This document shows positions 25,385 to 33,045 of a stretch of DNA of 33,102 bases, piece after piece; the stretch's first letter is position 1, and each line of letters starts with the position of its first letter. Below the pieces are notes generated by a model. That model was not told the origin of the DNA, searched no databases, and saw nothing but the letters and a program-made list of their open reading frames with translations. The stretch lies in contig JANXUC010000156.1 in assembly GCA_025352065.1 (NCBI GenBank), forward strand, positions 1 through 33,102, read 5' to 3'. The position numbers and the translations under genes were made by a program. The DNA is from Acidobacteriaceae bacterium (GTDB taxonomy: Bacteria > Acidobacteriota > Terriglobia > Terriglobales > Acidobacteriaceae).

Positions 25385-26437
25385 CTACTTAGCAGGCTTA
25401 TCCAACACGCCTTCGGCCACCGACATCAAGTCCTGATCCACGCGGCGATTGGAGGCTATTGCTTCCGCCAACGGGATCGACGTAATCTTGTTGCCTTTGA
25501 GGGAAACCATCTGGCCAAACTTGCCTTCGTGCACCAGATCAATGGCACCCAAGCCGTAACGAGTTCCAAGTACGCGGTCGAAAGCGCTCGGCGTTCCACC
25601 GCGCTGGATGTGACCTAGAATCGCGGATCGTGTTTCATATCCAGTCCGCTTTTCAATCTCCGTCGCCAGGAAATTACCGATGCCGCCGAGTCGCGCGTGT
25701 CCGAATTCATCCACGCCGCCAGCTGCCAATACATTCGATTCGCCCGCCGCTCCAGTCGCAACTTTCGCGCCCTCCGCTACCACAACAATGCTGTACAGTT
25801 TTCCTGCATCGTGTTGCTTACGGATAGTGCCGCAGACGGCTGCAAGATCAATCGGACGTTCAGGGATGAGAATGACATCCGCGCTGCCGGCAATGCCAGC
25901 ATACATCGCGATCCAGCCCGCATCGCGTCCCATCACTTCCACAACGATTACGCGATTATGCGATTCCGCTGTCGTATGCAGGCGGTCGATACATTCCGTC
26001 GCAATGCCGACAGCAGTATCGAATCCAAACGTAAAATCCGTGCCCGCAAGATCGTTGTCGATTGTCTTCGGACAGCCAACCACCTTCACGCCAGCGTCAT
26101 CGAGCTTTTTCGCCACGCCCAGCGTGTCATCTCCGCCGATGGCGATCAGCGCGTCCAAGCCATTTTTCTTGAAGGTCGCCTCAATGCGGGCCAGCCCGTC
26201 CGGCTGCTTGGTTGCATTCGTTCGCGACGTCCGGAGAATCGTGCCGCCAATGGGCAGAATGCCATTTACCGCCGCCAGATCCAACGTCATCGTCTTATTA
26301 TCCAGCACGCCCCGCCAGCCTTCCAGGAAGCCGATAAACGAGTCGCCATAGTAATTGGTGCCCTTACGAACCACCGCCCGAATCACTGCGTTGAGTCCAG
26401 GGCAATCGCCGCCGCCGGTTAATAGGCCAATCTTCAT
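25385..26437 (-). CDS. pfp: Phosphofructokinase with PPi-dependent signature
   Basis: The 350-residue protein begins MKIGLLTGGGDCPGLNAVIR and has the PFK active site PKTIDNDLAGTD and VEVMGRDAGWIA. At the two positions that separate donors it has Asp104 (GGDD, 101-104) and Lys124 (CPKTIDND). ATP-dependent enzymes have Gly at 104, and the Asp/Lys pair is the established signature of PPi-dependent PFKs. The size fits the short, mixed-substrate group III. It should interconvert fructose 6-phosphate and fructose 1,6-bisphosphate reversibly with pyrophosphate. AGGAGGG just before the ATG is a strong ribosome binding site. It is divergent from cstA over 194 bases, so both carbon-metabolism genes may be regulated from the same gap. 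Confidence 0.9.
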   Translation of the reverse strand: MKIGLLTGGGDCPGLNAVIRAVVRKGTNYYGDSFIGFLEGWRGVLDNKTMTLDLAAVNGILPIGGTILRTSRTNATKQPDGLARIEATFKKNGLDALIAIGGDDTLGVAKKLDDAGVKVVGCPKTIDNDLAGTDFTFGFDTAVGIATECIDRLHTTAESHNRVIVVEVMGRDAGWIAMYAGIAGSADVILIPERPIDLAAVCGTIRKQHDAGKLYSIVVVAEGAKVATGAAGESNVLAAGGVDEFGHARLGGIGNFLATEIEKRTGYETRSAILGHIQRGGTPSAFDRVLGTRYGLGAIDLVHEGKFGQMVSLKGNKITSIPLAEAIASNRRVDQDLMSVAEGVLDKPAK

Positions 26438-26586
26438 CTTGCCCTCCTTGATAAGAGAAAAAGTTCAGTTTGGATTGAGGCAGGTACAGCATCTTCGCGA
26501 TACGGGCGCTTAATCCATATCGCGGGCTAAAACTCTTTGTCGAAAGCGAAAAACTAGCTTACCATTCCGAGACGCGCTCGTGTGGC

Positions 26587-26604
26587 GGCGAAGCATGCTT
26601 CGCC
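26587..26604. repeat. 18-bp perfect palindrome in the cstA leader
   Basis: ggcgaagcatgcttcgcc is its own reverse complement. It lies 27 bases before the cstA ATG, within the gap shared with the divergent PFK gene. It may be a dispersed intergenic repeat, a protein-binding site, or a hairpin that limits cstA translation, since the gene lacks a clear ribosome binding site. Confidence 0.6.
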
Positions 26605-26631
26605 CAGGTTGGAGCGTTTTCACCTTTTCCG

Positions 26632-28686
26632 ATGACAAAGATTGTTCGAACGATTATCTGGTTCGCCGTCGCCGCCCTCGGGACTCTTGCTGTCTCTGTT
26701 ATCGCCCTGCGCCGCGGAGAATCCATCAACGCCATGTGGCTGGTCGTCGCGGCAGGCTGCTGTTATTCGCTGGGATATCGCTTCTACAGCAAGTTCGTAG
26801 CAACAAAGGTCTTACTGCTCGACCCTCTCCGCGCCACTCCAGCCGAACGCCTGGAGAACGGTCGCGACTTCGTCCGCACCAACAAATGGGTCGTCTTCGG
26901 ACACCACTTTGCTGCCATCGCAGGTCCGGGCCCGCTCGTAGGCCCGGTCCTCGCCGCTCAATTCGGATACCTTCCCGGTACGCTTTGGATCTTGGCCGGA
27001 GCCGTTTTCGGTGGCTGCGTCCAGGATTTCGTGATCCTTCTTTTCTCCGTTCGCCGCGACGGCAAATCTCTCACCGAAATGGCGCGCGAGGAGATTGGCA
27101 AAGTCGGCGGCTTCATCGCCTACGTTTCAGTTCTCGCCATCATTGTCATCTTACTTGGTGTGGCTGCGCTGATTGTCGTCAACGCGCTGAAGGGAAGTCC
27201 ATGGGGAACCTTCACCATCGCGATGACGATTCCAATCGCGCTGCTAATGGGCCTCTATCTGCGTCGCATTCGCCCCGGCAAAGTATTGGAGACCTCGATT
27301 CTAGGCTTCGTCCTGGTCATGTCCGCCATCGTCGGCGGGCAGTGGGTTTCGCAATCGCCAACCTGGGCACACTGGTTCACCTACTCCGCCTCGACTCTAG
27401 CGATTGTCATCATCATCTACGGATTCGCCGCCTCCGCATTGCCTGTCTGGCTGCTACTGGCTCCCCGCGATTATCTGAGTACATTTGTAAAACTCGGCAC
27501 AATTTTCATGCTCGCACTCGGCATCGTGCTTGTGCGGCCCCAGCTCCACATGCCGCCGCTGACGCGATTTATAGACGGCACCGGACCGGTCTTTGCAGGA
27601 AACCTTTTCCCCTTTGCATTTATTACCATCGCCTGCGGCGCCATCAGCGGATTTCACTCTCTGATTTCCAGCGGTACCACTCCCAAATTGATTGCTCGCG
27701 AAACTGAAACTCGCATGGTCGGATACGGCGCCATGCTCGCCGAATCCATGGTCGCGATCATGGCCATGATTGCCGCCTGCACCATGCAGCCGGGCGTGTA
27801 CTTCGCGATTAACAGCCCTGCCGGAGTAGTAGGCCAATCCCCGGATGCCGCCACCGCCACAATTTCGCAATGGGGATTTCCTGTTACCGCCGCGAACATG
27901 GCCGCCCTCGCCCATGCTGTCGGCGAACAGACGCTCTTCAATCGCACCGGCGGCGCTCCGGCATTTGCCGTGGGCATGGCTCAAATCTTCGCGCATAGCC
28001 TTGGCGGAGATGCGGTGATGGCCATCTGGTACCACTTCGCCATCATGTTTGAGGCGCTCTTTATTCTCACCGTCCTCGATGCCGGCACTCGCGTTGGACG
28101 CTTCATGGTGCAGGACGCTCTCGGCCACATTTGGAAGCCAATTGGTAGAACCAGCTGGTATCCCAGCATTTTGAGCACCAGCGCACTTATCGTAGGCGCT
28201 TGGGGATTCTTCCTGTGGCAGGGCGTGAAAGATCCTCTCGGAGGTATCAATTCACTCTGGCCTCTTTTCGGGATAGCAAATCAACTTCTTGCCACCGTCG
28301 CGCTCTGCGTTGCGACGACCATCATCATCAAGATGCACCGGGCCCGCTACGCTTTGGTAACGTTGCTGCCGCTCTGCATCCTGGTCAGCATCACGTTCAC
28401 CGCGTCCTACCACAAGATTTTCGATCCCAACCCGCGCATTGGATTCCTAGCCCATTCCAAATTGTTAGCAACGCAGGTAGCAACTGCTTCGAAGCCGGAG
28501 GAGTTAGCTCGACTCATCTTCAACGACCGCCTGGATGCAGTGGTGGCGGGAGTACTGGTGTGTCTCGTGTCGCTGATCTTGATTGAATCCGTGCTGGAGT
28601 GGTCGCGCGTGCTGTACGGACAAAAAGAAGCCAGCGTGAAGGAATCGCCATTTGTCCTGAGCCGCTTCGCCGAGGAGGAAGCGTGA
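26632..28686 (+). CDS. cstA: Carbon starvation protein CstA/BtsT-type transporter
   Basis: The 684-residue polytopic protein matches CstA throughout: [20 protein letters not shown], a block near residue 90 that includes [62 protein letters not shown] and [19 protein letters not shown]. In E. coli CstA and BtsT import pyruvate (and, for CstA, are linked to peptide use) under carbon limitation. Around 16-18 helices are expected. The length is close to the family's ~700 residues. There is no clear Shine-Dalgarno before the ATG. The next gene, a YbdD homologue, overlaps the stop, as in E. coli where ybdD follows cstA. The substrate in this organism is inferred from the family. Confidence 0.95.
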   Translation: MTKIVRTIIWFAVAALGTLAVSVIALRRGESINAMWLVVAAGCCYSLGYRFYSKFVATKVLLLDPLRATPAERLENGRDFVRTNKWVVFGHHFAAIAGPGPLVGPVLAAQFGYLPGTLWILAGAVFGGCVQDFVILLFSVRRDGKSLTEMAREEIGKVGGFIAYVSVLAIIVILLGVAALIVVNALKGSPWGTFTIAMTIPIALLMGLYLRRIRPGKVLETSILGFVLVMSAIVGGQWVSQSPTWAHWFTYSASTLAIVIIIYGFAASALPVWLLLAPRDYLSTFVKLGTIFMLALGIVLVRPQLHMPPLTRFIDGTGPVFAGNLFPFAFITIACGAISGFHSLISSGTTPKLIARETETRMVGYGAMLAESMVAIMAMIAACTMQPGVYFAINSPAGVVGQSPDAATATISQWGFPVTAANMAALAHAVGEQTLFNRTGGAPAFAVGMAQIFAHSLGGDAVMAIWYHFAIMFEALFILTVLDAGTRVGRFMVQDALGHIWKPIGRTSWYPSILSTSALIVGAWGFFLWQGVKDPLGGINSLWPLFGIANQLLATVALCVATTIIIKMHRARYALVTLLPLCILVSITFTASYHKIFDPNPRIGFLAHSKLLATQVATASKPEELARLIFNDRLDAVVAGVLVCLVSLILIESVLEWSRVLYGQKEASVKESPFVLSRFAEEEA

Positions 28687-28877
28687 GGCGAGGAGTCATC
28701 GGAAAACGAATCGGCCTGCTCATCGAAACGCTCTCGGCGATCCTTCGCGAGATTTTCGACGAATCCGCCTATGCCCGCTTCCTCACGACCGAAAATTTGA
28801 TTTCATCCCGCGCCGCCTACGCGGAGTTCCTACACGAAACAGAACATACTCGCGCCCGCCGCCCACGCTGCTGCTGA
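28683..28877 (+). CDS. ybdD: YbdD/YjiX-family small protein, partner of CstA
   Basis: A GTG at 28683 overlaps the cstA stop (GTGA) and gives a 64-residue protein. It ends [19 protein letters not shown], which aligns with the C-terminus of E. coli YbdD, where a YEEFF...R block is also followed by a terminal RCC. The middle part ([11 protein letters not shown]) matches the YxxYVEH region. The E. coli homologues lie directly after cstA and btsT, and the family is believed to act with these transporters. The cysteine pair at the very end is the striking conserved feature; its role is not established. The four-base overlap implies translational coupling. A dispersed hairpin follows 10 bases after the stop. 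Confidence 0.88.
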   Translation: MRRGVIGKRIGLLIETLSAILREIFDESAYARFLTTENLISSRAAYAEFLHETEHTRARRPRCC

Positions 28878-28887
28878 CCTGTGTAGC

Positions 28888-28904
28888 GCTGGCGTCCCGC
28901 CAGC
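28888..28904. repeat. Short palindrome after ybdD
   Basis: gctggcg (28888-28894) and cgccagc (28898-28904) form a perfect 7-bp stem with a 3-base loop, between the convergent ybdD and response regulator genes. It has no T run. The surrounding phrase (tgtagcgctggcgtcccgc) looks like a dispersed intergenic repeat; it could also act as a weak bidirectional terminator. Confidence 0.55.
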
Positions 28905-28947
28905 AGTCGCGAGGGCATCCTGCACTCGTAGTTTTAATAACTGCGCG

Positions 28948-29670
28948 CTATCCCTCCGGCTCCGCCACAAACTCATACCCCACACCGCGCACCGTCAACA
29001 AATGCTTCGGATTCGCCGGGTCCACTTCGATATATCGCCGCAGCCGCACAATAAAATTATCAATCGCTCGCGTGTCCGTATCCTCGTGCAGATTCCAAAC
29101 GTTTTCCAAAATCGCCTTCCGTGACACCGGACGCCCGCTGTTCGTAATTAAGAATCGCAGCAAGTCTGTCTCCATCAAGGTCAATTGAAAAACTCTGTTC
29201 CCGGAGTGGAGCCGCAATTGCTCGAAATCAACGAGCTTGTCTCCAAAACGAAAGCTGCTACCCGCGACTGTCGGAGCCGTCGAAGAAGTCTCTTTCAGCC
29301 ATTTCTTTCGACGCAACAAACTCTCAACCCGCGCCATCAAAATATCCAGGTTGAACGGCTTCGGAAGATAATCGTCCGCCCCAGCCTCAAAGCCGATCAA
29401 CACATCTTCCGGACGACCGAGCGCCGTCAAAATCAAAACCGGAACATAGTCTTGCGCCTGACGCAGTTCCCGCACCACCGTAAAACCATCCTTACCCGGA
29501 AGCATCACGTCCAGCACAACCGCGTCGAACGGCTCTTTCTCCTGCAGAAGCGTCCGCAGCGCATCTTCGCCGTTCTCGACGACCTTTACCCCATGCCCTT
29601 CGGCTTCAAGATTAAATCGCAGCCCCTCGGCAATATGCGTTTCGTCTTCAACAATAAGGATCTGACTCAT
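28948..29670 (-). CDS. OmpR/PhoB-family response regulator
   Basis: The ATG at 29670 gives 240 residues beginning MSQILIVEDE; an in-frame TTG two codons earlier is less likely. The receiver domain has the acidic pocket E8/D9, phosphoacceptor D54 in VVLDVMLPGKDG, T82 and K104 in YLPKPFN. The C-terminal winged helix (about 140-237) has LTLMETDLLRFLITN, VSRKAILENVW, DNFIVRLRRYIE and LLTVRGVGYEF. It should bind DNA when phosphorylated by the kinase encoded 25 bases upstream on the same strand. Target genes are not evident in the window. Its 3' end converges with the cstA-ybdD unit, with 70 bases between them. Confidence 0.94.
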   Translation of the reverse strand: MSQILIVEDETHIAEGLRFNLEAEGHGVKVVENGEDALRTLLQEKEPFDAVVLDVMLPGKDGFTVVRELRQAQDYVPVLILTALGRPEDVLIGFEAGADDYLPKPFNLDILMARVESLLRRKKWLKETSSTAPTVAGSSFRFGDKLVDFEQLRLHSGNRVFQLTLMETDLLRFLITNSGRPVSRKAILENVWNLHEDTDTRAIDNFIVRLRRYIEVDPANPKHLLTVRGVGYEFVAEPEG

Positions 29671-29695
29671 CTTCAATTAACCTTACGAACTCGTT

Positions 29696-30610
29696 CTAAG
29701 CGCTCTCACGCCGATGCACCCTCGGCAGTCGCAAATGAAACGTGCTGCCTTTCCCAACACCTTCACTCTCCGCATAAGCGTCGCCGCCGTGCTGGCGCGC
29801 CACCGAGCGCACAATAAACAATCCCAGCCCAGTGCCTTTCACCTGTCCAAATCCCGCTGTATGCGCTCGATAGAATCGCTTGAATATCCGCTTCAATTCC
29901 CGTCGGGGGATGCCGATGCCTCGATCCTGCACGCTGAAAATCAGCGTATCGATATTCGGAGTCGTCAGATTCACCACAATGTCCGGCTTGCCGCCCGAAT
30001 ACTTCGCCGCATTCTCCAACAAATTCGTCACCGCAGTCAGCAGCTGTTCCGGATTTCCGCGCACCAGCATCGGCTCTTCCGAAATCTCGTCCGTCCGCAA
30101 AGCCCCAGCCGGCAACGCATGATGCAAACTCGTCGACTTCACCGCGTTCTTCACAAGCGTTCCAAAATCTACCTCGTCCCAGTCCCGCCGACGATCTCCA
30201 TGGCGCGCTTCTCCAGCCTGCAACACGCGCTCAATCGTCCCCAAGAGCCGCTCTGTGTCCGATAGCATCACGCCATAAAACTGTCGTCGTTGCGCCTCGT
30301 CCAACTGCCGCCGCTCCAGCGTCTCCAGGTACAACCGAATCGACGCCACCGGAGTCTTGAGTTCATGCGTAACGGCATTCAGAAAACTATCCTGCTGCTC
30401 ATTGCGCCGAACCTCGCGCACCAGAAAAATCGTATTCACCACCACCCCAGCTATGATGAGTCCGAAAAATACAATGCCCAGCACCAGCGGCACCACGCGC
30501 CGCCAATTCAGCACGATCCAGCCAACGTTCAGCCCCACCGCCAACAGCACAAGGACGACGCCCAGCGTGATGAAGAATGCAATCGTCTTGTTAGGGCTGC
30601 CAATCCGCAT
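29696..30610 (-). CDS. Membrane histidine kinase without a large sensor domain
   Basis: The 304-residue protein has two membrane helices (about 10-34 and 39-64) joined by a loop of only a few residues, so no extracytoplasmic sensor domain is present. The HisKA helix follows at once, with H82 in NAVTHELKTPVAS. The ATPase domain has the N box LTAVTNLLENAAKYS, the G1 box VQDRGIGIP, FKRFYRA and GTGLGLFIV. It forms a two-gene unit with the response regulator downstream. A signal could be sensed within the membrane or through a partner protein, as for other short intramembrane-sensing kinases. The ATG at 30610 is the first start, and no conserved residues lie upstream of it. Confidence 0.93.
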   Translation of the reverse strand: MRIGSPNKTIAFFITLGVVLVLLAVGLNVGWIVLNWRRVVPLVLGIVFFGLIIAGVVVNTIFLVREVRRNEQQDSFLNAVTHELKTPVASIRLYLETLERRQLDEAQRRQFYGVMLSDTERLLGTIERVLQAGEARHGDRRRDWDEVDFGTLVKNAVKSTSLHHALPAGALRTDEISEEPMLVRGNPEQLLTAVTNLLENAAKYSGGKPDIVVNLTTPNIDTLIFSVQDRGIGIPRRELKRIFKRFYRAHTAGFGQVKGTGLGLFIVRSVARQHGGDAYAESEGVGKGSTFHLRLPRVHRRESA

Positions 30611-30721
30611 GAGGGTTCGCTGCGCTGATTGAAATCACGTAGGCCCAGGCGCCTCGCCTGTGGCATCGGGCGAAGCCCGAGACTTCATAATCAGTCTAGA
30701 CGATAGTAGACAACCCCAGCC

Positions 30722-30759
30722 AAAAGAGAAACCGCGACTCTCTTAGCAAGAAGTCGCGG
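30722..30759 (-). terminator. Intrinsic terminator, minus strand (after the desaturase)
   Basis: Arms ccgcgact (30732-30739) and agtcgcgg (30752-30759) form a perfect 8-bp stem. On the minus strand the stem is followed by tttctctttt (30731-30722). It is placed to end the desaturase transcript, which stops at 30865. Confidence 0.75.
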
Positions 30760-30780
30760 TCGTCGCGCAAAACTAAATAT

Positions 30781-30850
30781 GTTTTGAAAGGGCGCGGCTT
30801 CAGCCGTGCCCTTGAGCCTTCAAAACGATTGAGCTTTAGCCCCCGAGGGA
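30781..30850. repeat. Dispersed palindromic repeat (gttttgaa / agggcgcggcttcagccgtgccct)
   Basis: An outer pair gttttgaa/ttcaaaac (30781-30788 and 30819-30826) encloses an inner palindrome agggcgcggct-tc-agccgtgccct with small mismatches. A second phrase, gagctttagcccccgaggg, follows. The inner palindrome is of the same type as 32078-32097. It lies between the desaturase stop and its likely terminator. Confidence 0.65.
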
Positions 30851-30864
30851 CAATAAATACCGCC

Positions 30865-31830
30865 CTAGTCGCCAGCCGCCGCCGAGGCCAAAACTTCCGG
30901 ATTCTCCACACTCATATCTTCCGGCACCAGCTTGTCGACCTTCGCAGCAGCCGTCTTCGCCGTCAACGCCTTCGGCAGCTTAATGTCCCAAGCCAACCCC
31001 AGCATCCGCAAAGCGGCAATGCCATACCAGTTCGTATCAATCTCATACCACGCAATCCCATGCTTCGCAGCCTGCGGAGCTGCATGGTGATTGTTGTGCC
31101 AACCCTCACCAAACGTAAGAATCGCCACCCAAAAGCTGTTCGTCGAATCATCGCCGGTCAAGAAGCGTTGCGATCCCCACATGTGGGTGGCCGAATTTAC
31201 TAGCCAGGTTGCATGCAGACCAACCACCATCCGGAAAAACAGTCCCCACAGCAGAAACGGCAATCCGCCAACCGCAAGCAGCACAATGCCAAGAATGACA
31301 GTCGGTACGTAGTGATATTCGCTGATCCAAAGATGAAATTTATCTTTGCGAAGATCCGGCACATACGGCAGCAGCTCGTCCGTCTTGGCATGCATCGCCT
31401 TGCCCGTAAGAATCCATCCCATGTGCGCCCAAATCCCACCATCGCGCGGAGAATGCGGATCGCCTTCTTTATCCGTGTTCTGATGATGCACGCGATGCGT
31501 CGCCACCCAGGCAATCGGACCGCCTTCCATGGCCAACGTTCCGCAAGTCGTCAGAAAATATTCCATCCACTTCGTCGTCTTATATCCGCGATGCGTCAGC
31601 AGCCGGTGATAGCTCATCCCAATGCCCAGCGATCCCGCCACCCACCAAAGTACAAACGCAACGGCAAACGCCTTCCACGTGAAAAAGAACAGCGCAGCGA
31701 CAGCCGCAATATGGAACAGGATCATGAAAATCGTCGTGCTCCAGATGACGGGCTCTTTGAAAGTACGGTCGCCCAAGCGTTGGCTCGGCGTCCTTTCGCG
31801 AAAGCTGTGTGTAGGGGCTGTGGTGCTCAT
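30865..31830 (-). CDS. Membrane fatty acid (acyl-CoA/acyl-lipid) desaturase
   Basis: The ATG at 31830 gives 321 residues beginning MSTTAPTHSF; the open frame runs 35 codons further upstream but has no family features there. Three histidine boxes bind the di-iron centre: H75-RLLT-H80, H112-RV-HH116 and H245-NN-HH249, with the extra NSATH motif at 212-216. Four membrane helices are expected (about 31-50, 53-73, 176-200 and nearby). This is the delta-9-type desaturase family acting on acyl-CoA or lipid-bound chains with oxygen. It stands alone. Together with the radical SAM and reductase genes it adds to a lipid-modifying theme in the window, but there is no direct link. The regioselectivity is inferred from the family only. 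Confidence 0.92.
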   Translation of the reverse strand: MSTTAPTHSFRERTPSQRLGDRTFKEPVIWSTTIFMILFHIAAVAALFFFTWKAFAVAFVLWWVAGSLGIGMSYHRLLTHRGYKTTKWMEYFLTTCGTLAMEGGPIAWVATHRVHHQNTDKEGDPHSPRDGGIWAHMGWILTGKAMHAKTDELLPYVPDLRKDKFHLWISEYHYVPTVILGIVLLAVGGLPFLLWGLFFRMVVGLHATWLVNSATHMWGSQRFLTGDDSTNSFWVAILTFGEGWHNNHHAAPQAAKHGIAWYEIDTNWYGIAALRMLGLAWDIKLPKALTAKTAAAKVDKLVPEDMSVENPEVLASAAAGD

Positions 31831-32003
31831 AATGGCTGGAACCTTGCAGTCGTATTGAACTCCAATTACGACACTAGCAGGGCTTCGAAATGAGCACTGT
31901 AATACTTGTGTAATCCCGAATGGGTGAGGGTACACAAAGGTAATAGAGGGCTTCAGGACCTGGCTAGTGACCCATGTCGCCTGCCCAGTCTCTTCATGGT
32001 TTT

Positions 32004-32032
32004 GTCATTCCGAACGCAGTGAGGAATCTGCT
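32004..32032 (+). repeat. Dispersed repeat (gtcattccgaac ... gaggaatctgct family)
   Basis: This is the clearest copy in the window: gtcattccgaacgcagtgag followed by gaatctgct. Related copies are at 2445-2480 and, inverted, at 8545-8576. The open frame across it gives the spurious peptide CHSERSEESALARS. Confidence 0.7.
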
Positions 32033-32077
32033 CTTGCTCGCTCGATCGAAATTCCGACCATCATCCGACTCGGGAAG

Positions 32078-32097
32078 GGCACGACTTCAGTCGTGCC
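32078..32097. repeat. Dispersed palindrome ggcacgact-tc-agtcgtgcc
   Basis: Nine-base arms ggcacgact (32078-32086) and agtcgtgcc (32089-32097) pair perfectly around a 2-base loop. The inner palindrome at 30788-30812 is a variant of the same word with compensating changes (cggct/agccg), which suggests that the hairpin itself is what is conserved. Confidence 0.7.
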
Positions 32098-32176
32098 GCC
32101 CATGGGCCACCCCTTTCTTGTTATGTCAGGGAGATCAAAAGCAACGTCTGGGCGCCCGCCCACGTGCCGCGTCCGC

Positions 32177-32199
32177 GACCAGAGAATCATCCTCTGGTC
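32177..32199 (-). terminator. Hairpin directly after the SnoaL-like gene
   Basis: gaccagag (32177-32184) and ctctggtc (32192-32199) pair perfectly around a 7-base loop, two bases beyond the stop codon on the minus strand. No T run follows, so it may protect the transcript end rather than terminate it. Confidence 0.4.
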
Positions 32200-32201
32200 C
32201 T

Positions 32202-32666
32202 TTAATCCTTGCAGTCAACCTTGTTGTCCTGCGCGGCAACGACCCGCCACTTCCCATCGCGCTTCAACCAGGTATCGGTCCAGACCTGGCACTGCTTCGC
32301 TTGGGGATGCGCTTTATCTTTGCCGATGGCGTGCTCGCTGCCGTAAATGATGGCCACATTTTCGCTGAAGAAGCGCACCTTGGCATCGTCGAGCGCGCAG
32401 CCGTGTGCTGAGTGTGGACCTTTTTCATCGCGTAGCTCATCAGCCTTGCTGTAGCGCTCGCCGCGGGTGGTCGTACCCTGGAAATCGTCGGCCAATAGCT
32501 CAGAAACAACTCCATTATTCGTACACACGCCTTCGGCCCACTTGCGCTCCATGTCGATCATGAACTTCGCGGATTTGTCGTCAGGTGTGGCCCAATGGCT
32601 TTGCTGCGCATGAACGGCGGACATAAGAACTACGGCGCAAATCACTTGCAGAATTTGATGACGCAT
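32202..32666 (-). CDS. Secreted NTF2/SnoaL-like (DUF4440-type) protein
   Basis: The 154-residue protein begins with a signal peptide (MRHQILQVICAVVLMSAVHA, cleavage likely before QQ). The mature domain of about 130 residues resembles the DUF4440/SnoaL-like cystatin-fold family: FMIDMERKWAEGV, VSELLADDFQGTTTRGERYSKADELRDE, FFSENVAIIYGSEHA, VWTDTWLKRDGKWRVVAAQDNKV. Members are small cone-shaped domains with enzymatic or ligand-binding roles; the function here is not known. A GGGGGAAGG sits directly before the ATG, unusually close. Two cysteines (QCQVW and the final DCKD) could form a disulphide outside the cytoplasm, where the VKOR system would act. It stands alone between repeat-rich gaps. Confidence 0.8.
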   Translation of the reverse strand: MRHQILQVICAVVLMSAVHAQQSHWATPDDKSAKFMIDMERKWAEGVCTNNGVVSELLADDFQGTTTRGERYSKADELRDEKGPHSAHGCALDDAKVRFFSENVAIIYGSEHAIGKDKAHPQAKQCQVWTDTWLKRDGKWRVVAAQDNKVDCKD

Positions 32667-32837
32667 CCTTCCCCCTGTATCGAATACAACAGGGACAATG
32701 TAAACCCTTTTGTCTAAAGCCTCAAGCCCGACGATTTTCCCAAGCGGCTGGCGGCTGAAGGTCCTCGCTCTGCGCTCCGGCTGCGGGGAATCAAGAGCGG
32801 AATGGTTCGGTCACCCGCCCTGCGAACTAGCACGGTG

Positions 32838-32873
32838 CCCTAGGTTCGCAACGTTTTTTGTTGCTAACCTGGG
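32838..32873. repeat. REP palindrome C (class 2)
   Basis: Arms cctaggttcgcaac and gttgctaacctgg pair with two mismatches around a T-rich loop. The right flank gggtactgcttgcaccac is identical to the minus-strand flank of palindrome B at 9251-9285. Confidence 0.85.
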
Positions 32874-32952
32874 TACTGCTTGCACCACGAGTCAGTCTCG
32901 GTGTGGTTCCAACTATAGAAAAATAAAACAGTCTTTTGCGAGTGCTCCTCCA

Positions 32953-32989
32953 CCCAGGTTAACGTTCACAAAACGAACGTGAACCTGGG
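32953..32989. repeat. REP palindrome D (class 1)
   Basis: Arms cccaggttaacgttc (32953-32967) and gaacgtgaacctggg (32975-32989) pair with one mismatch around a 7-base loop. On the minus strand the flank gggtggagga matches the gggtgtagga flank of palindrome A. Confidence 0.87.
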
Positions 32990-33008
32990 GCACCGGATAC
33001 TTTTTCTT

Positions 33009-33045
33009 CAAATCACCAAATCACAAATCACCAAATTACAAATCG
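33009..33045. repeat. Short A-rich imperfect tandem units
   Basis: Units of the form aaatcac(c)/aaattac are repeated about five times. This is a low-complexity tract in non-coding DNA without an evident function. Confidence 0.6.

Larger units (their letters stand above)
31831..32201. other. Gene-free gap with dispersed repeats
   Basis: No credible gene is seen in these 371 bases. The first 100 bases are the probable promoter region of the desaturase. The rest holds a gtcattccgaac-type repeat (32004-32032), a strong palindrome (32078-32097) and a hairpin just beyond the SnoaL-like gene stop (32177-32199). Confidence 0.65.
32833..32995. mobile_element. 163-bp non-autonomous REP-pair element (MITE-like)
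   Basis: The ends are inverted repeats (cggtgcc at 32833-32839, ggcaccg at 32989-32995), each leading into a palindrome: C at the left and D at the right. Read on the minus strand it begins like the left end of the RAYT locus (acctgggtg.agga..actcgc, then ..aag) and ends like its right end (gtggtgcaagcagtaccc). It has no transposase sequence between. It looks like an internal deletion of the 8630-9292 element in the opposite orientation. Confidence 0.78.

Noticed and set aside
25680-26422. Two overlapping plus-strand frames opposite the phosphofructokinase
   Set aside because: The PFK on the minus strand is unambiguous; these frames have low-complexity Ser/Pro/Arg content.
33003-33045. A-rich repeated units as a CRISPR array
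   Set aside because: Units are about 8 bases, degenerate, without spacers and without cas genes.
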